Assembly: GCF_010667575.1 (NCBI RefSeq)
Contig: NZ_JAABNT010000009.1
Coordinates: 1-64,000, forward strand
Length of the DNA: 64,000 nt
Direction of reading: 5' to 3'
From: Sulfitobacter sediminilitoris
GTDB taxonomy: Bacteria; Pseudomonadota; Alphaproteobacteria; Rhodobacterales; Rhodobacteraceae
Shown: one piece after another, positions 8,727 through 17,981 of the stretch
Layout: each line of letters starts with the position of its first letter
Numbering within the stretch: the first letter of the stretch is position 1
The notes under the pieces: generated by a model
Databases searched by the model: none
What the model saw: the letters and a program-made list of their open reading frames with translations, nothing else
Told to the model about the DNA's origin: nothing
Position numbers and translations under genes: made by a program

Positions 8727-9713
8727 ATGAAATTCAAAAAACTCACAGCAGCAGCAACGGCAGCTTGCCTGGCCCTTGGCGCTGCTGCGCAAGCAGAGAC
8801 ACTGCGTCTGTCGCACCAGTGGTCCAACAAAGATGTACGCCACCAAGTTGCGCAAATCGTCGCTGATGGCGTGGCAGAGGCCGGTGTGGACCTCGAGATC
8901 CAGATCTTTGGCTCAAAGTCGCTGTTCAAACCCCGCGAGCAGTATCGTCCGCTAAGCCGTGGTCAGCTTGATATGACCATTCTGCCGCTAAGCTATGCAG
9001 GCGGTCAACAGCCAGCCTACAACCTGACCCTGATGCCAGGCATGGTGAAAAATCATGATCACGCGGCACGTCTGAGCGCCTCACCTTTCATGGCCGCCCT
9101 CGAAGAAAAGATGGCAGAAGATGACGTCATGGTATTGGTCCACGGCTATCTGGCCGGTGGCTTTGTCGGCAAAGACAAGTGCATCACCAAGCCAGAGGAT
9201 GTGAAAGGTCTGCAAACCCGGGCTGCTGGTAAAGCGTTCGAGCAGATGCTGGCCGGTGCCGGTGCGTCCATCGCGTCCATGGCCTCGTCCGAGATCTACA
9301 ACGCCATGCAAACAGGCGTTCTGAACGCGGCGAACACGTCCTCTTCATCTTTCGTGTCTTACCGCATTTATGAGCAGGTCAGCTGCTACACACCAGCCGG
9401 TGATATCGCGCTTTGGTTCATGTATCAGCCCCTGCTGATGAACAAATCGAAGTTTGATAGTCTGACTGCAGACCAGCAGAAAGCCTTGAGGGATGCGTCG
9501 GCTAAAGCGCAGGCCTTCTACCTCGAAGAGGCGAAAAAGCAGGACGCCGCATCCGAACAGGTGTTCCGTGATGCTGGTGTCGAGATCGCCAACATGTCCC
9601 CTGCCGACTTTGATGCATGGCGCGCGCTGGCACAGGAAACGTCTTACAAGTCTTTCGTTGAAGAAGTCGAAGGCGGCCAAGAGCTTCTCGATATGGCGCT
9701 TGCTGTCGAGTAA
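8727..9713 (+). CDS. matP: TRAP transporter solute-binding protein, malonate type
   Basis: This encodes 328 residues. The ATG at 8727 is preceded by AGGGAGG at the right distance and opens a clean Sec signal peptide (MKFKK, hydrophobic core, AQA cleavage near residue 23). An upstream extension of the frame is not needed. The mature part is a DctP-family periplasmic binding protein; the conserved Arg region that contacts the substrate carboxylate is around LQTRAAGK. It is the first gene of the P-Q-M-A-B operon. Malonate is assigned as substrate because the operon ends with malonyl-CoA synthetase and decarboxylase. Confidence 0.88.
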   Translation: MKFKKLTAAATAACLALGAAAQAETLRLSHQWSNKDVRHQVAQIVADGVAEAGVDLEIQIFGSKSLFKPREQYRPLSRGQLDMTILPLSYAGGQQPAYNLTLMPGMVKNHDHAARLSASPFMAALEEKMAEDDVMVLVHGYLAGGFVGKDKCITKPEDVKGLQTRAAGKAFEQMLAGAGASIASMASSEIYNAMQTGVLNAANTSSSSFVSYRIYEQVSCYTPAGDIALWFMYQPLLMNKSKFDSLTADQQKALRDASAKAQAFYLEEAKKQDAASEQVFRDAGVEIANMSPADFDAWRALAQETSYKSFVEEVEGGQELLDMALAVE

Positions 9714-9723
9714 TCGATTCTTT

Positions 9724-9750
9724 GGAAGGTCGCGGACTTTGCGGCCTTCC
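9724..9750 (+). terminator. Hairpin between TRAP binding-protein and membrane-subunit genes
   Basis: A 10-bp stem (9724-9733 with 9741-9750, one G-U pair) with a 7-base loop lies 10 bases after the matP stop. No T tract follows, so it is more likely a partial terminator or mRNA-stabilising element that keeps the binding protein more abundant than the membrane subunits. Confidence 0.65.
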
Positions 9751-9785
9751 ATCCCAATTTAGTTACTTCATCCAAGGACGTTGCC

Positions 9786-10334
9786 ATGGCGGGTCAAAGC
9801 CCTGCTGCGATTGCGCAAACCGGGAATAACCCGTTTCTGCGCCTTGTGGCTGCACTTTCTACACTTGCGGGGTGGTGCTCTGCGGCGATGATTGTCGCGG
9901 CCGTCGCAATCACCTGCCAGATGATTTTTGTCCGCTTTGTCCTGAACGGGTCCACTGTTTGGCAGACGGAAGCGGTGATCTACCTTGCGATTGCGGCGAC
10001 ACTGATCGGTCTGCCCTATGTGCAACGCTTGCGCGGTCATGTGAATGTGGATCTGATCCCTTTGTGGCTGGGCGCGCGGGCGCGTTTCGGTTTGGCCATG
10101 TTCACACTTTGCTTTTCCATCCTGATGGTCGCGATCATGCTTTGGTACAGTTATGAATTCTGGCACCTGACGTGGGAACGGAATTGGAAATCCGACACGG
10201 TCTGGGGTGTCCGGCTTTGGATCCCATATGCTGCGTTGCCGATTGGATTTGCCCTGTACCTGTTGCAATTGATCGCTGATCTTGTGGCAATTCTCCTCAA
10301 GATCGAGACGCCGTTCGGCTTGGAGGAGGGCTGA
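9786..10334 (+). CDS. matQ: TRAP transporter small membrane subunit (DctQ family)
   Basis: This encodes 182 residues with four hydrophobic helices (approximately residues 25-50, 65-85, 98-120 and 145-172), as in DctQ proteins. The conserved W-x-E segment (VWQTEAVIYLAIAA) follows helix 1. It sits in the inner membrane and pairs with the large subunit. Its stop overlaps the next start by one base, showing translational coupling. Confidence 0.87.
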   Translation: MAGQSPAAIAQTGNNPFLRLVAALSTLAGWCSAAMIVAAVAITCQMIFVRFVLNGSTVWQTEAVIYLAIAATLIGLPYVQRLRGHVNVDLIPLWLGARARFGLAMFTLCFSILMVAIMLWYSYEFWHLTWERNWKSDTVWGVRLWIPYAALPIGFALYLLQLIADLVAILLKIETPFGLEEG

Positions 10335-11650
10335 TGGATCCGCTTACACTTGGCGCGTTTGTCGCTGTCTGCACTATCTTGGTCCTGTTCTCCGGCGTGT
10401 CGGTGGCCCTTGGGCTGTTGATGGTCTCGACCGGTTTCCTGATCGCTTTCGACGGGCTCCGCTCGCTGGAGCTTTTGCCGGAAATCCTGTTCGGAAAGCT
10501 TGATAATTTTGCGCTTTTGTCGATCCCGATGTTCATCATCATGGGCTCTTCTATCGCCTCTACCCGCGCAGGCGCCGATCTTTATGAGGCGTTGGAGCGC
10601 TGGTTGACGCGGGTGCCCGGTGGTCTGGTCATCTCGAACCTCGGGGCCTGCGCCCTTTTCGCGGCGATGTCGGGGTCAAGCCCGGCAACCTGTGCTGCCA
10701 TCGGCAAGATGGGCATCCCAGAGATGCGCAAGCGTGGCTACCCTGACGGGGTCGCCGCGGGGTCCATCGCTGCGGGCGGCACGCTTGGAATCCTGATCCC
10801 GCCCTCTGTCACCATGATCGTCTATGGGATCGCGACTGAAACCTCCATCGGACGGCTTTTCCTTGCCGGTGTGATCCCCGGTTTGATGCTGGTTGGTCTG
10901 TTCATGGCATGGTCGCTGTATTCCACCTGGCGTTCCGGCGACCGGGCGTTGCTGGCCACTGGAAACTACACGTGGAAGCAAAAGCTGGAGATCCTGCCGC
11001 GGGTGCTGCCATTCCTGCTGATCATCATCGGCGTGCTTTATGCGATGTATGGGGGTGTCGCCACGCCGTCCGAGACTGCCGCCGTCGGTGCATTACTGTG
11101 CCTGCTGATTGCGATGATCATCTACAAGCTGTGGAACCCGAAAGACCTGTGGGTTGTGCTGCGCGACAGCACCAAGGAAAGCGTGATGATCCTGTTCATC
11201 ATCGCGGCCGCCGGTGTGTTTTCCTATATGCTGTCCAGCCTGTTCATCACCCAGTCCATCGCCGCCTGGATCGGCACGCTTGACGTGAACCCCTGGGTTT
11301 TGATGGGCGCGGTGAACGTCTTTTTGCTGATCGCCGGTTTCTTCTTGCCGCCGGTCGCGGTGATCCTGATGGCGGCACCGATCCTGTTGCCCATCATCAC
11401 GACCGCCGGTTTCGATCCGATCTGGTTTGCCGTTGTCCTCACGATCAACATGGAAATCGGTCTGATTTCGCCGCCTGTGGGTTTGAACCTTTACGTGATC
11501 AATGGAATCGCGCCAGACATCTCGTTGAAGACCATCCTGACCGGATCGCTGCCGTTCGTCGCCTGCATGGTGCTTGCAATCGTTCTGCTGTGCATCTTCC
11601 CCGGTTTGGCAACTTGGCTTCCTGATGCAGTGATGGGTGCGGCAGTATGA
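10334..11650 (+). CDS. matM: TRAP transporter large membrane subunit (DctM family)
   Basis: This encodes 438 residues with about 12 membrane segments. Family hallmarks are visible: the AMSGSSPATCAAIGKMGIPEM stretch after helix 3, the GTLGILIPPSV motif, and ISPPVGLNLYVI near the C-terminus. It is the Na+-dependent import channel of the malonate transporter. It overlaps matQ by one base and matA by four (ATGA). Confidence 0.88.
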   Translation: MDPLTLGAFVAVCTILVLFSGVSVALGLLMVSTGFLIAFDGLRSLELLPEILFGKLDNFALLSIPMFIIMGSSIASTRAGADLYEALERWLTRVPGGLVISNLGACALFAAMSGSSPATCAAIGKMGIPEMRKRGYPDGVAAGSIAAGGTLGILIPPSVTMIVYGIATETSIGRLFLAGVIPGLMLVGLFMAWSLYSTWRSGDRALLATGNYTWKQKLEILPRVLPFLLIIIGVLYAMYGGVATPSETAAVGALLCLLIAMIIYKLWNPKDLWVVLRDSTKESVMILFIIAAAGVFSYMLSSLFITQSIAAWIGTLDVNPWVLMGAVNVFLLIAGFFLPPVAVILMAAPILLPIITTAGFDPIWFAVVLTINMEIGLISPPVGLNLYVINGIAPDISLKTILTGSLPFVACMVLAIVLLCIFPGLATWLPDAVMGAAV

Positions 11651-12885
11651 GCTTTTTCGGTGATCTGGTTTCAACAGTATTTGAGCGCCGCTACAGTCGG
11701 GCGGTGCCGTCGGATGCTGCAGGGCGGACGATCACCGAACTTGCACAAGATTTGCTGGGCGCAAAGGGAGAAGTGTCAGGCAGCACTTTGGCGCGTCTCA
11801 TTTTGGATCAATACGCCGCGATGGAGGCGCAGGAGAAAAATGCGTTCTTTATGTTTATGCTTCAGGAGCTTGAGATCGATCCCGTTGATGTGGTCGAAAA
11901 GCTGAAGACCTACAAAGAGGCGCCATCGAAACGCAGCTACCGTGAATACGCCGCAGCAAGTGAGCCAAAACGGCAGGAGCTGTTGCGGCGGTTGAACCAA
12001 GTTCCCGGCGCCACTGGACTGTTGGTGTCAATGCGCAAAGACCTTTTGAGGATGATGCGTGACAACCGGGAGATTGAACCGCTTGATGTGGATTTCCAGC
12101 ACCTGTTCGCCTCCTGGTTTAACCGGGGGTTTCTGGTGTTGCGGCCAATCAACTGGTCCAGCCCGGCGGAAATTCTGGAAAAGATCATCGCCTATGAAGC
12201 GGTTCACGCCATCGACAGCTGGGATGATCTGCGTCGGCGGCTGCAACCCAAAGATCGCAGATGCTTTGGGTTTTTTCACCCGGCAATGCCGGATGAGCCG
12301 CTGATCTTTGTCGAGGTGGCCCTGACGAAGGGCATCCCGAATGCCATCCAGTCCCTGCTGGCAGACATGCGTGATCCCATCGAAGCGGATCAGGCCGATA
12401 CGGCTGTTTTCTATTCCATTTCAAACTGTCAGGCTGGCCTTGCTGGGATTTCGTTCGGCAACTCTCTGATCAAACAGGTCGCTGCGGACCTGTCCCGCGA
12501 TCTTCCGTCGCTCAAGACTTTCGTGACACTCTCGCCCATCCCCGGCCTGAATGGCTGGCTGGATCAATCGGGACTGGCAGTGACACAAGATACTCCTGAG
12601 CACGCGCTTGCCGCGCATTACCTGCTTGAGGCAAAACTTCCCAATGGGCTGCCTGTTGATCCTGTCGCCCGGTTCCACCTTGGCAACGGAGCCGCCGTGC
12701 ACGCGGTCCACGCCAAGGCGGACCTGTCGGACAACGGGCTTCGCCAGTCGGGCGGGGTCATGGTCAACTATTTGTATGACCTGTCGCAAATCACAACAAA
12801 CCACGAACAATTCGTCACCGAGAAAACCGTCGCCGCATCAGCAGAGGTGCGCACGCTGAGTGCGACGGTTTCGTCCGCCAATTAA
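11647..12885 (+). CDS. matA: Malonyl-CoA decarboxylase
   Basis: This encodes 412 residues with the full architecture of the family: a helical N-terminal domain (to about residue 135) and a GNAT-like catalytic domain. The catalytic Ser-x-Ser segment (FYSISNCQ, Ser257/Ser259) and the catalytic His (RFHLGNGA, His344) are present. The reaction is malonyl-CoA to acetyl-CoA plus CO2. The start overlaps the TRAP large-subunit stop. Together with the next gene it converts imported malonate to acetyl-CoA. Confidence 0.9.
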   Translation: MSFFGDLVSTVFERRYSRAVPSDAAGRTITELAQDLLGAKGEVSGSTLARLILDQYAAMEAQEKNAFFMFMLQELEIDPVDVVEKLKTYKEAPSKRSYREYAAASEPKRQELLRRLNQVPGATGLLVSMRKDLLRMMRDNREIEPLDVDFQHLFASWFNRGFLVLRPINWSSPAEILEKIIAYEAVHAIDSWDDLRRRLQPKDRRCFGFFHPAMPDEPLIFVEVALTKGIPNAIQSLLADMRDPIEADQADTAVFYSISNCQAGLAGISFGNSLIKQVAADLSRDLPSLKTFVTLSPIPGLNGWLDQSGLAVTQDTPEHALAAHYLLEAKLPNGLPVDPVARFHLGNGAAVHAVHAKADLSDNGLRQSGGVMVNYLYDLSQITTNHEQFVTEKTVAASAEVRTLSATVSSAN

Positions 12886-12896
12886 GGAATCGGGCC

Positions 12897-14417
12897 ATGG
12901 CCAATCCGCTTTTTGACACCCTGTTTGGACAGCATATCGGCAGCGATGCCGTGTTCCTGCATTTGCCGGGCAATGAGACGCTGACATATGGCCGCTTCTT
13001 GCAGATGACCGCACAATATGCAGGGCTGCTGACCGACTTCGGGCTTGCGCCCGGTGACCGTGTCGCGGTTCAGATCGAAAAATCTCCACAGTCGCTGGCA
13101 GTCTATGCCGCCTGCGCACAAGCCGGTCTGGTGTTTCTGCCTTTGAATACCGCTTACACGGCGGATGAAGTTGCATATTTCATTGAGAATAGTGGAGCCG
13201 GTGTGGTGTTGGCGGATGACGCGAAGCGGGATGCGCTGGCCCCGATTGCGGAGCGTTGCAATGCGCGCCTTGAGACCTTGAACGCCGATGGCTCTGGCTC
13301 ATTTTCGGACAAGGCCGCTGCGTTCCCTGACACGTTCGAAACCGTGCCTCGTGATGAGGACGACCTTGCCGCGTTCCTTTACACATCAGGAACGACGGGT
13401 CGGTCAAAAGGTGCCATGCTGAGCCAGGCCAACCTTTTGTCGAATGCCCAAGTCCTGCTGAAAGAATGGCGGTTCACATCCGAAGACGTTCTGCTGCACG
13501 CTCTTCCGATATTCCACACGCACGGGCTTTTTGTAGCGACGAACATCATTCTGCTGTGTGGCGGGCAGATGATCTTTTTGCCGAAATTCGACCTTGATCA
13601 GGTGATTGAAGCGTTGCCACGCGCAACAACAATGATGGGCGTCCCTACGTTCTACACACGCCTGCTGGGTGATGCGCGTTTTACCAAGGATCTTGCGCAA
13701 CATATGCGCCTGTTCGTGTCAGGCAGCGCGCCTCTTTTGGCCGAAACACACATCCAGTTCGAAGCGCGTACCGGGCACCGCATTCTGGAACGCTACGGCA
13801 TGACGGAAACCAACATGAACACCTCAAACCCTTATGACGGGGAACGACGGGCGGGCACTGTCGGCTTTCCGCTGCCCGGTGTGGAGCTGAAAATAACGGA
13901 CAGCAAGACGGGCGAAACGCTCAAGCAAGGTGAGATCGGAGAGATCGAAGTCCGGGGACCGAATGTGTTTCAGGGGTATTGGCAGATGCCGGAGAAGACC
14001 GCCGAGGAACTGCGCCCGGACGGATTTTTCATCACTGGCGACCTCGGTCAAATTGATGCGGACGGATATGTCAGTATCGTTGGGCGCAACAAAGACCTTA
14101 TCATTTCCGGTGGATACAACATCTATCCGAAAGAGATCGAACTGCTTCTGGATGAACAAGATGGTGTTCTGGAAAGCGCTGTTATCGGTGTTCCACATCC
14201 GGATTTCGGGGAATCTGTCGTCGGGATATTGGTAGCGCTGCCTGACCAAGACCCTGATCTGGAAGCCATCCGGAAAAACATTGGTTCGTCCCTGGCACGC
14301 TTCAAGCGACCACAAAAGCTGGTTGTTCTGCCAGAACTGCCCCGCAACACGATGGGTAAGGTCCAAAAGAAAGCATTGCGGGACATGTTCGCTTCCACGT
14401 TCACCACAAAAGACTGA
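12897..14417 (+). CDS. matB: Malonyl-CoA synthetase (malonate-CoA ligase)
   Basis: This encodes 506 residues of the adenylate-forming superfamily. The phosphate-binding motif YTSGTTGRSKG starts near residue 162, the YGMTETN adenylation motif lies near 300, the hinge GRNKDLIISGGYN follows, and the C-terminal catalytic Lys is Lys488 in MGKVQKK. It activates malonate with ATP and CoA in the cytoplasm. An AAGGAA site precedes the ATG and 11 bases separate it from matA. Other medium-size CoA ligases share these motifs; the operon context fixes the substrate. Confidence 0.9.
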   Translation: MANPLFDTLFGQHIGSDAVFLHLPGNETLTYGRFLQMTAQYAGLLTDFGLAPGDRVAVQIEKSPQSLAVYAACAQAGLVFLPLNTAYTADEVAYFIENSGAGVVLADDAKRDALAPIAERCNARLETLNADGSGSFSDKAAAFPDTFETVPRDEDDLAAFLYTSGTTGRSKGAMLSQANLLSNAQVLLKEWRFTSEDVLLHALPIFHTHGLFVATNIILLCGGQMIFLPKFDLDQVIEALPRATTMMGVPTFYTRLLGDARFTKDLAQHMRLFVSGSAPLLAETHIQFEARTGHRILERYGMTETNMNTSNPYDGERRAGTVGFPLPGVELKITDSKTGETLKQGEIGEIEVRGPNVFQGYWQMPEKTAEELRPDGFFITGDLGQIDADGYVSIVGRNKDLIISGGYNIYPKEIELLLDEQDGVLESAVIGVPHPDFGESVVGILVALPDQDPDLEAIRKNIGSSLARFKRPQKLVVLPELPRNTMGKVQKKALRDMFASTFTTKD

Positions 14418-14691
14418 GCTTTGCCTGCTGCCGGCCGATTGCTGCGGTCAATCATCAGGATCGACTTTGGGCGGATCAATGACGCGCCTGTTGGGGTGCG
14501 GCAGCCAAACGTGGTGCGGCGGGCATCGCCGCTTCGATATATCATCGCGCGCATGTGACCGAAGATTGCCCACCCTCACATCCTTTGAATGCCTCTTGAT
14601 CCAGATCATTCCTGCGCTCAAAAACTAATATATTCTAAAAACTGAATATGACATGGCATTGCCGCCATGAGGCCCGGTACAGGAGACGGCG

Positions 14692-15804
14692 ATGGATAAT
14701 TCCGTGATAGAGCAGGTCGAACTGATCGCAGCAAGCGAGGTTACAGGCCTAGAAATCCTCGGCACCTCTGGGGATGACAACCTCGTCGGAACATCAGGCA
14801 GCGACTTGATCGACGGCGGTTTTGGACTCGACACCATTTCAGCAGGTGCTGGTGCGGACACGATTTCGGGCGGATCAAATTATGATGAAGGTGCCCCTGC
14901 CCTGCCGGGCGCTTTGGGATTTGGTGACAGTGGAGAAGTCATCGTGCTTCCGGGTCAGCCGGTAGAATTGATCAACGGCGGTGGTGGCACTGACACGGTC
15001 CTGCTGTCGGGTCCGCAGTCAAGCTATACGCTGTTGCTTGGAACAAATGGCATGACAATCGTGGATCGCCGTGCGGGAGGCGATGGCGTGGACAGTTTGA
15101 CCAACGTCGAGTTTCTGGATTTTGCAACGGAACTGGATGTGTTCGCCGCGCTGCCGATGGACTTGGATTTGTTTGGACGTCAGCCCACAGTGGGGGCCGA
15201 TGATCTGGAAAGCATCATTGAGCTGTATATCGCGTATTTTAATCGGGCCCCGGATGCCATCGGCCTGTCGTTCTGGGCCGACGCCTTTTCAAATGGCACC
15301 ACGTTGGAAGAAATGGCCAGCCTGTTCATGCAGCAGGATGAAACGTCAGCCATTTTTTCGAGTAGCCTTTCGAACGGTGAACTGGTCGATATCGTTTATC
15401 AGAACGTGCTGGGCCGTGCACCAGACGAAGACGGGCGTACGTTCTGGGTAGACCTGCTTAAAGCGAGTGTCGTCAGCCAAGATCAACTGATCCTTGAAAT
15501 CATCGCAGGTGCGCAGGCTGAACTCTACGATGATGCATCTCAGGGCTTCATGGATCAGCAACAGATCGACCGCTTCTATCTGTCCAACAAAACAGACATC
15601 GGTGCATATTTTGCGGTGCACCGCGGGATGTCAGATATCGGCAATGCCTCTGCTGTGATGGGTCTGTTTGATGGCAGCCTGACCAGCCAGTATGCGGCTG
15701 TCTCCGAGATTGATGACCTCTATGCAAGCGCCCTGGATGCGTTAGACGGGGAGTTCCTGATGCCCTTGGTCGGAGTGTTGGACAACCCGTTCGACTTTGG
15801 TTGA
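14692..15804 (+). CDS. RTX-type calcium-binding protein with DUF4214 repeats
   Basis: This encodes 370 residues. Residues about 24-60 hold hemolysin-type nonapeptide repeats (GTSGDDNLVG, GSDLIDGG, GADTISGG) that bind calcium. Residues about 170-295 contain two copies of the DUF4214 pattern (IAYFNRAPDAIGLSFW and QNVLGRAPDEDGRTFW). There is no Sec signal, as expected for a type I secretion substrate. An AGGAG site precedes the ATG. DUF4214 proteins are often surface- or matrix-associated; no enzyme activity is evident. No secretion genes are adjacent. Confidence 0.85.
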   Translation: MDNSVIEQVELIAASEVTGLEILGTSGDDNLVGTSGSDLIDGGFGLDTISAGAGADTISGGSNYDEGAPALPGALGFGDSGEVIVLPGQPVELINGGGGTDTVLLSGPQSSYTLLLGTNGMTIVDRRAGGDGVDSLTNVEFLDFATELDVFAALPMDLDLFGRQPTVGADDLESIIELYIAYFNRAPDAIGLSFWADAFSNGTTLEEMASLFMQQDETSAIFSSSLSNGELVDIVYQNVLGRAPDEDGRTFWVDLLKASVVSQDQLILEIIAGAQAELYDDASQGFMDQQQIDRFYLSNKTDIGAYFAVHRGMSDIGNASAVMGLFDGSLTSQYAAVSEIDDLYASALDALDGEFLMPLVGVLDNPFDFG

Positions 15805-15939
15805 TCGCCATGGTTGGCCCACACATACGCGCAGCTATCTGGCGACGCTTGTCGGCCGGTTGATTTATGACCTAAGGCGTAGGAGTCTAGAAAAGACCAT
15901 GCAGGTACGACTTACCTCCCAATCCGGTTGCAACACCCA

Positions 15940-16749
15940 ATGCCAGGGCGCAATGTACAAGGCGTGATTACCAAACTGCCGCTGCTTGTTTTTACCGATC
16001 TTGACGGGACGCTGATTTCCCATGCCGACTATCGTTGGGATGCGGCGAAACCTGCGCTGGATACCTTGAGGGCCATCGGGGCCGGGATTGTCATGGCCAG
16101 CAGCAAAACCGCGCCAGAGATCATCGCGCTGAGACAGCAGCTTGATCTTGAAGACTGGCCTGCGATTGTTGAAAATGGTGCCGGTGTGCTCGCACCGAAC
16201 AGTCACGCCTCCCCTCCGACTGATGAATATTTGGCAGTGCGCAGCACGTTGAACCAGATACCCGCGAACCTGCGCCGCCAGTACCGCGGATTTGGCGACA
16301 TGGACGTGGCGGAAATTGCGGGGATTACGGGGCTGACTGCGGAGGCTGCCGCCCTTGCGGCGCAAAGAGCCTTTTCTGAGCCGGGAGTTTGGTCAGGCAC
16401 CCCCGAAGAGCGCAAAGATTTCTTGGCCGCACTTGCGCAGCACGGCGTAATGGCGCGCGAAGGGGGGCGGTTTCTGACCCTGTCTTTTGGACAGACAAAG
16501 GCGGACAAGATGGCGGAATTCATCGCAACATACAGCCCAAGGCATACCGTTGCTCTTGGCGATGCCCCGAATGATGTGGAAATGCTAGAGGCGGCAGAGT
16601 TCGGAATTATAGTTGCAAACCCTCATCGCAAGCCGCTGCCATTGTTGGATGGCGAAAGGCACGGCCGTGTTGTCCGGACCACGCTTGAAGGCCCAGAAGG
16701 CTGGAACAAGGCGGTTTTGGAGCTAATTAGTATACTCGAAGTGACGTAA
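15940..16749 (+). CDS. HAD phosphatase of the mannosyl/glucosyl-3-phosphoglycerate phosphatase family
   Basis: This encodes about 269 residues if the ATG at 15940 is used. A TTG at 15928 and a GTG at 15964 are also possible, and none has a strong ribosome binding site. HAD motif I is FTDLDGTL, motif II is MASSKTAPEI and motif IV is LGDAPNDVEML. The overall pattern is that of the MPGP/YedP family, which removes phosphate from hexosyl-3-phosphoglycerate. The glucosyl-3-phosphoglycerate synthase gene starts 11 bases downstream, so the likely substrate is glucosyl-3-phosphoglycerate and the product glucosylglycerate, a compatible solute. Confidence 0.82.
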   Translation: MPGRNVQGVITKLPLLVFTDLDGTLISHADYRWDAAKPALDTLRAIGAGIVMASSKTAPEIIALRQQLDLEDWPAIVENGAGVLAPNSHASPPTDEYLAVRSTLNQIPANLRRQYRGFGDMDVAEIAGITGLTAEAAALAAQRAFSEPGVWSGTPEERKDFLAALAQHGVMAREGGRFLTLSFGQTKADKMAEFIATYSPRHTVALGDAPNDVEMLEAAEFGIIVANPHRKPLPLLDGERHGRVVRTTLEGPEGWNKAVLELISILEVT

Positions 16750-16760
16750 GGAAGACCCAC

Positions 16761-17981
16761 ATGGCCGATTTCCATCAGAACGGAAATATTGCGACACTGC
16801 ATAACCTCAGGACGCGGCCCATCGTTGAAATGACTTACGAACTTGAGACGTTTGCGCAAAACAAGAAGATGTCATTGATCCTGCCCTGTCTGTACTCGGA
16901 GCTGGAAACGGACGCGATGCCACGCATCTTGGACGAGTTGTCCAAGGTCACTTATCTGCATCGCATCATCATTGGTCTTGATCGCGCGGATGAAGCTCAA
17001 TTCCGCCATGCCAAGAAATTTTTCAAAGGGCTGAACCAGAACCATATCGTCATTTGGAATGACAGCCCACGTATGCTGGAACTTGGGGCGCTTCTCAAGG
17101 AAATGGGGCTTGCCCCCAAGGAACAAGGTAAGGGCAAGAACGTGTGGTCAGCCATGGGCTACCTGATTGCCTGCGAAGACAGCGACGTGATGGCGATCCA
17201 TGATTGCGATATCGTGACCTACACCAATGAGTTGCTGGCGCGTCTGATCTATCCGGTCGCGAACCCAAGTTTTCCCTATCAGGTCGCCAAAGGATATTAT
17301 GCGCGGATCGGCAATGAAAAGCTGAACGGGCGCGTGACGCGGCTTTTGGTCAGCCCGCTGCTCATTGCGCTCAAGCGCGTGGTGGGTGACCGGGACTACA
17401 TCGATTATTTGCGCAGCTTTCGCTATCCACTGTCAGGCGAGTTCGCGATGCGGACGAACATCCTGCCTGACCTGCGCATCCCTTCCGACTGGGGCCTTGA
17501 GATTGGGGTGCTGTCCGAGGCCTGGCGCAATCTGGCCCCCAAGGCCGTCTGTCAGGTTGAGATCGCCGATGCCTATGACCACAAGCATCAAACCCTCAGT
17601 GAAGAAGACGCGAATGCCGGGCTGAACCGCATGTCCACCGACATTTGCAAAGCAATCTTTCGCAAGCTTGCCGCCGACGGCACTGTGTTTACGGCGAATG
17701 TCTTCCGAACATTGAAAGCCACCTACTATCGCTGCGCGCTGGACCTGCTAGAGGCCTATTACAACGATGCCAGGATGAATGGCGTGAGCATAGATCGCCA
17801 TGCCGAAGAAAGCGCGATCGAGCTGTTCGCGGAAAACATCATGCGTGCGGGCCATTTCTTTTTGGAAAACCCGCATGAGACACCATTCATTCCGACGTGG
17901 AACCGGGTCCATGCGGCTGATCCAACGTTCCTCTCCGCCCTGCGCAAAGCCGCTGCATCGGATGAGGCTGAATTCGCCTAA
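16761..17981 (+). CDS. gpgS: Glucosyl-3-phosphoglycerate synthase (GT81)
   Basis: This encodes 406 residues. The GT-A fold signature includes the metal-binding DCD motif (AIHDCDIVTY) and the acceptor-loop segment PLSGEFAM, both typical of GT81 enzymes. It transfers glucose from NDP-glucose to 3-phosphoglycerate in the cytoplasm. It follows the phosphatase by 11 bases with an AAGGAAG site, forming a synthase/phosphatase pair for glucosylglycerate. The 3' end overlaps the convergent phosphorylase gene by 4 bases. Confidence 0.87.
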   Translation: MADFHQNGNIATLHNLRTRPIVEMTYELETFAQNKKMSLILPCLYSELETDAMPRILDELSKVTYLHRIIIGLDRADEAQFRHAKKFFKGLNQNHIVIWNDSPRMLELGALLKEMGLAPKEQGKGKNVWSAMGYLIACEDSDVMAIHDCDIVTYTNELLARLIYPVANPSFPYQVAKGYYARIGNEKLNGRVTRLLVSPLLIALKRVVGDRDYIDYLRSFRYPLSGEFAMRTNILPDLRIPSDWGLEIGVLSEAWRNLAPKAVCQVEIADAYDHKHQTLSEEDANAGLNRMSTDICKAIFRKLAADGTVFTANVFRTLKATYYRCALDLLEAYYNDARMNGVSIDRHAEESAIELFAENIMRAGHFFLENPHETPFIPTWNRVHAADPTFLSALRKAAASDEAEFA

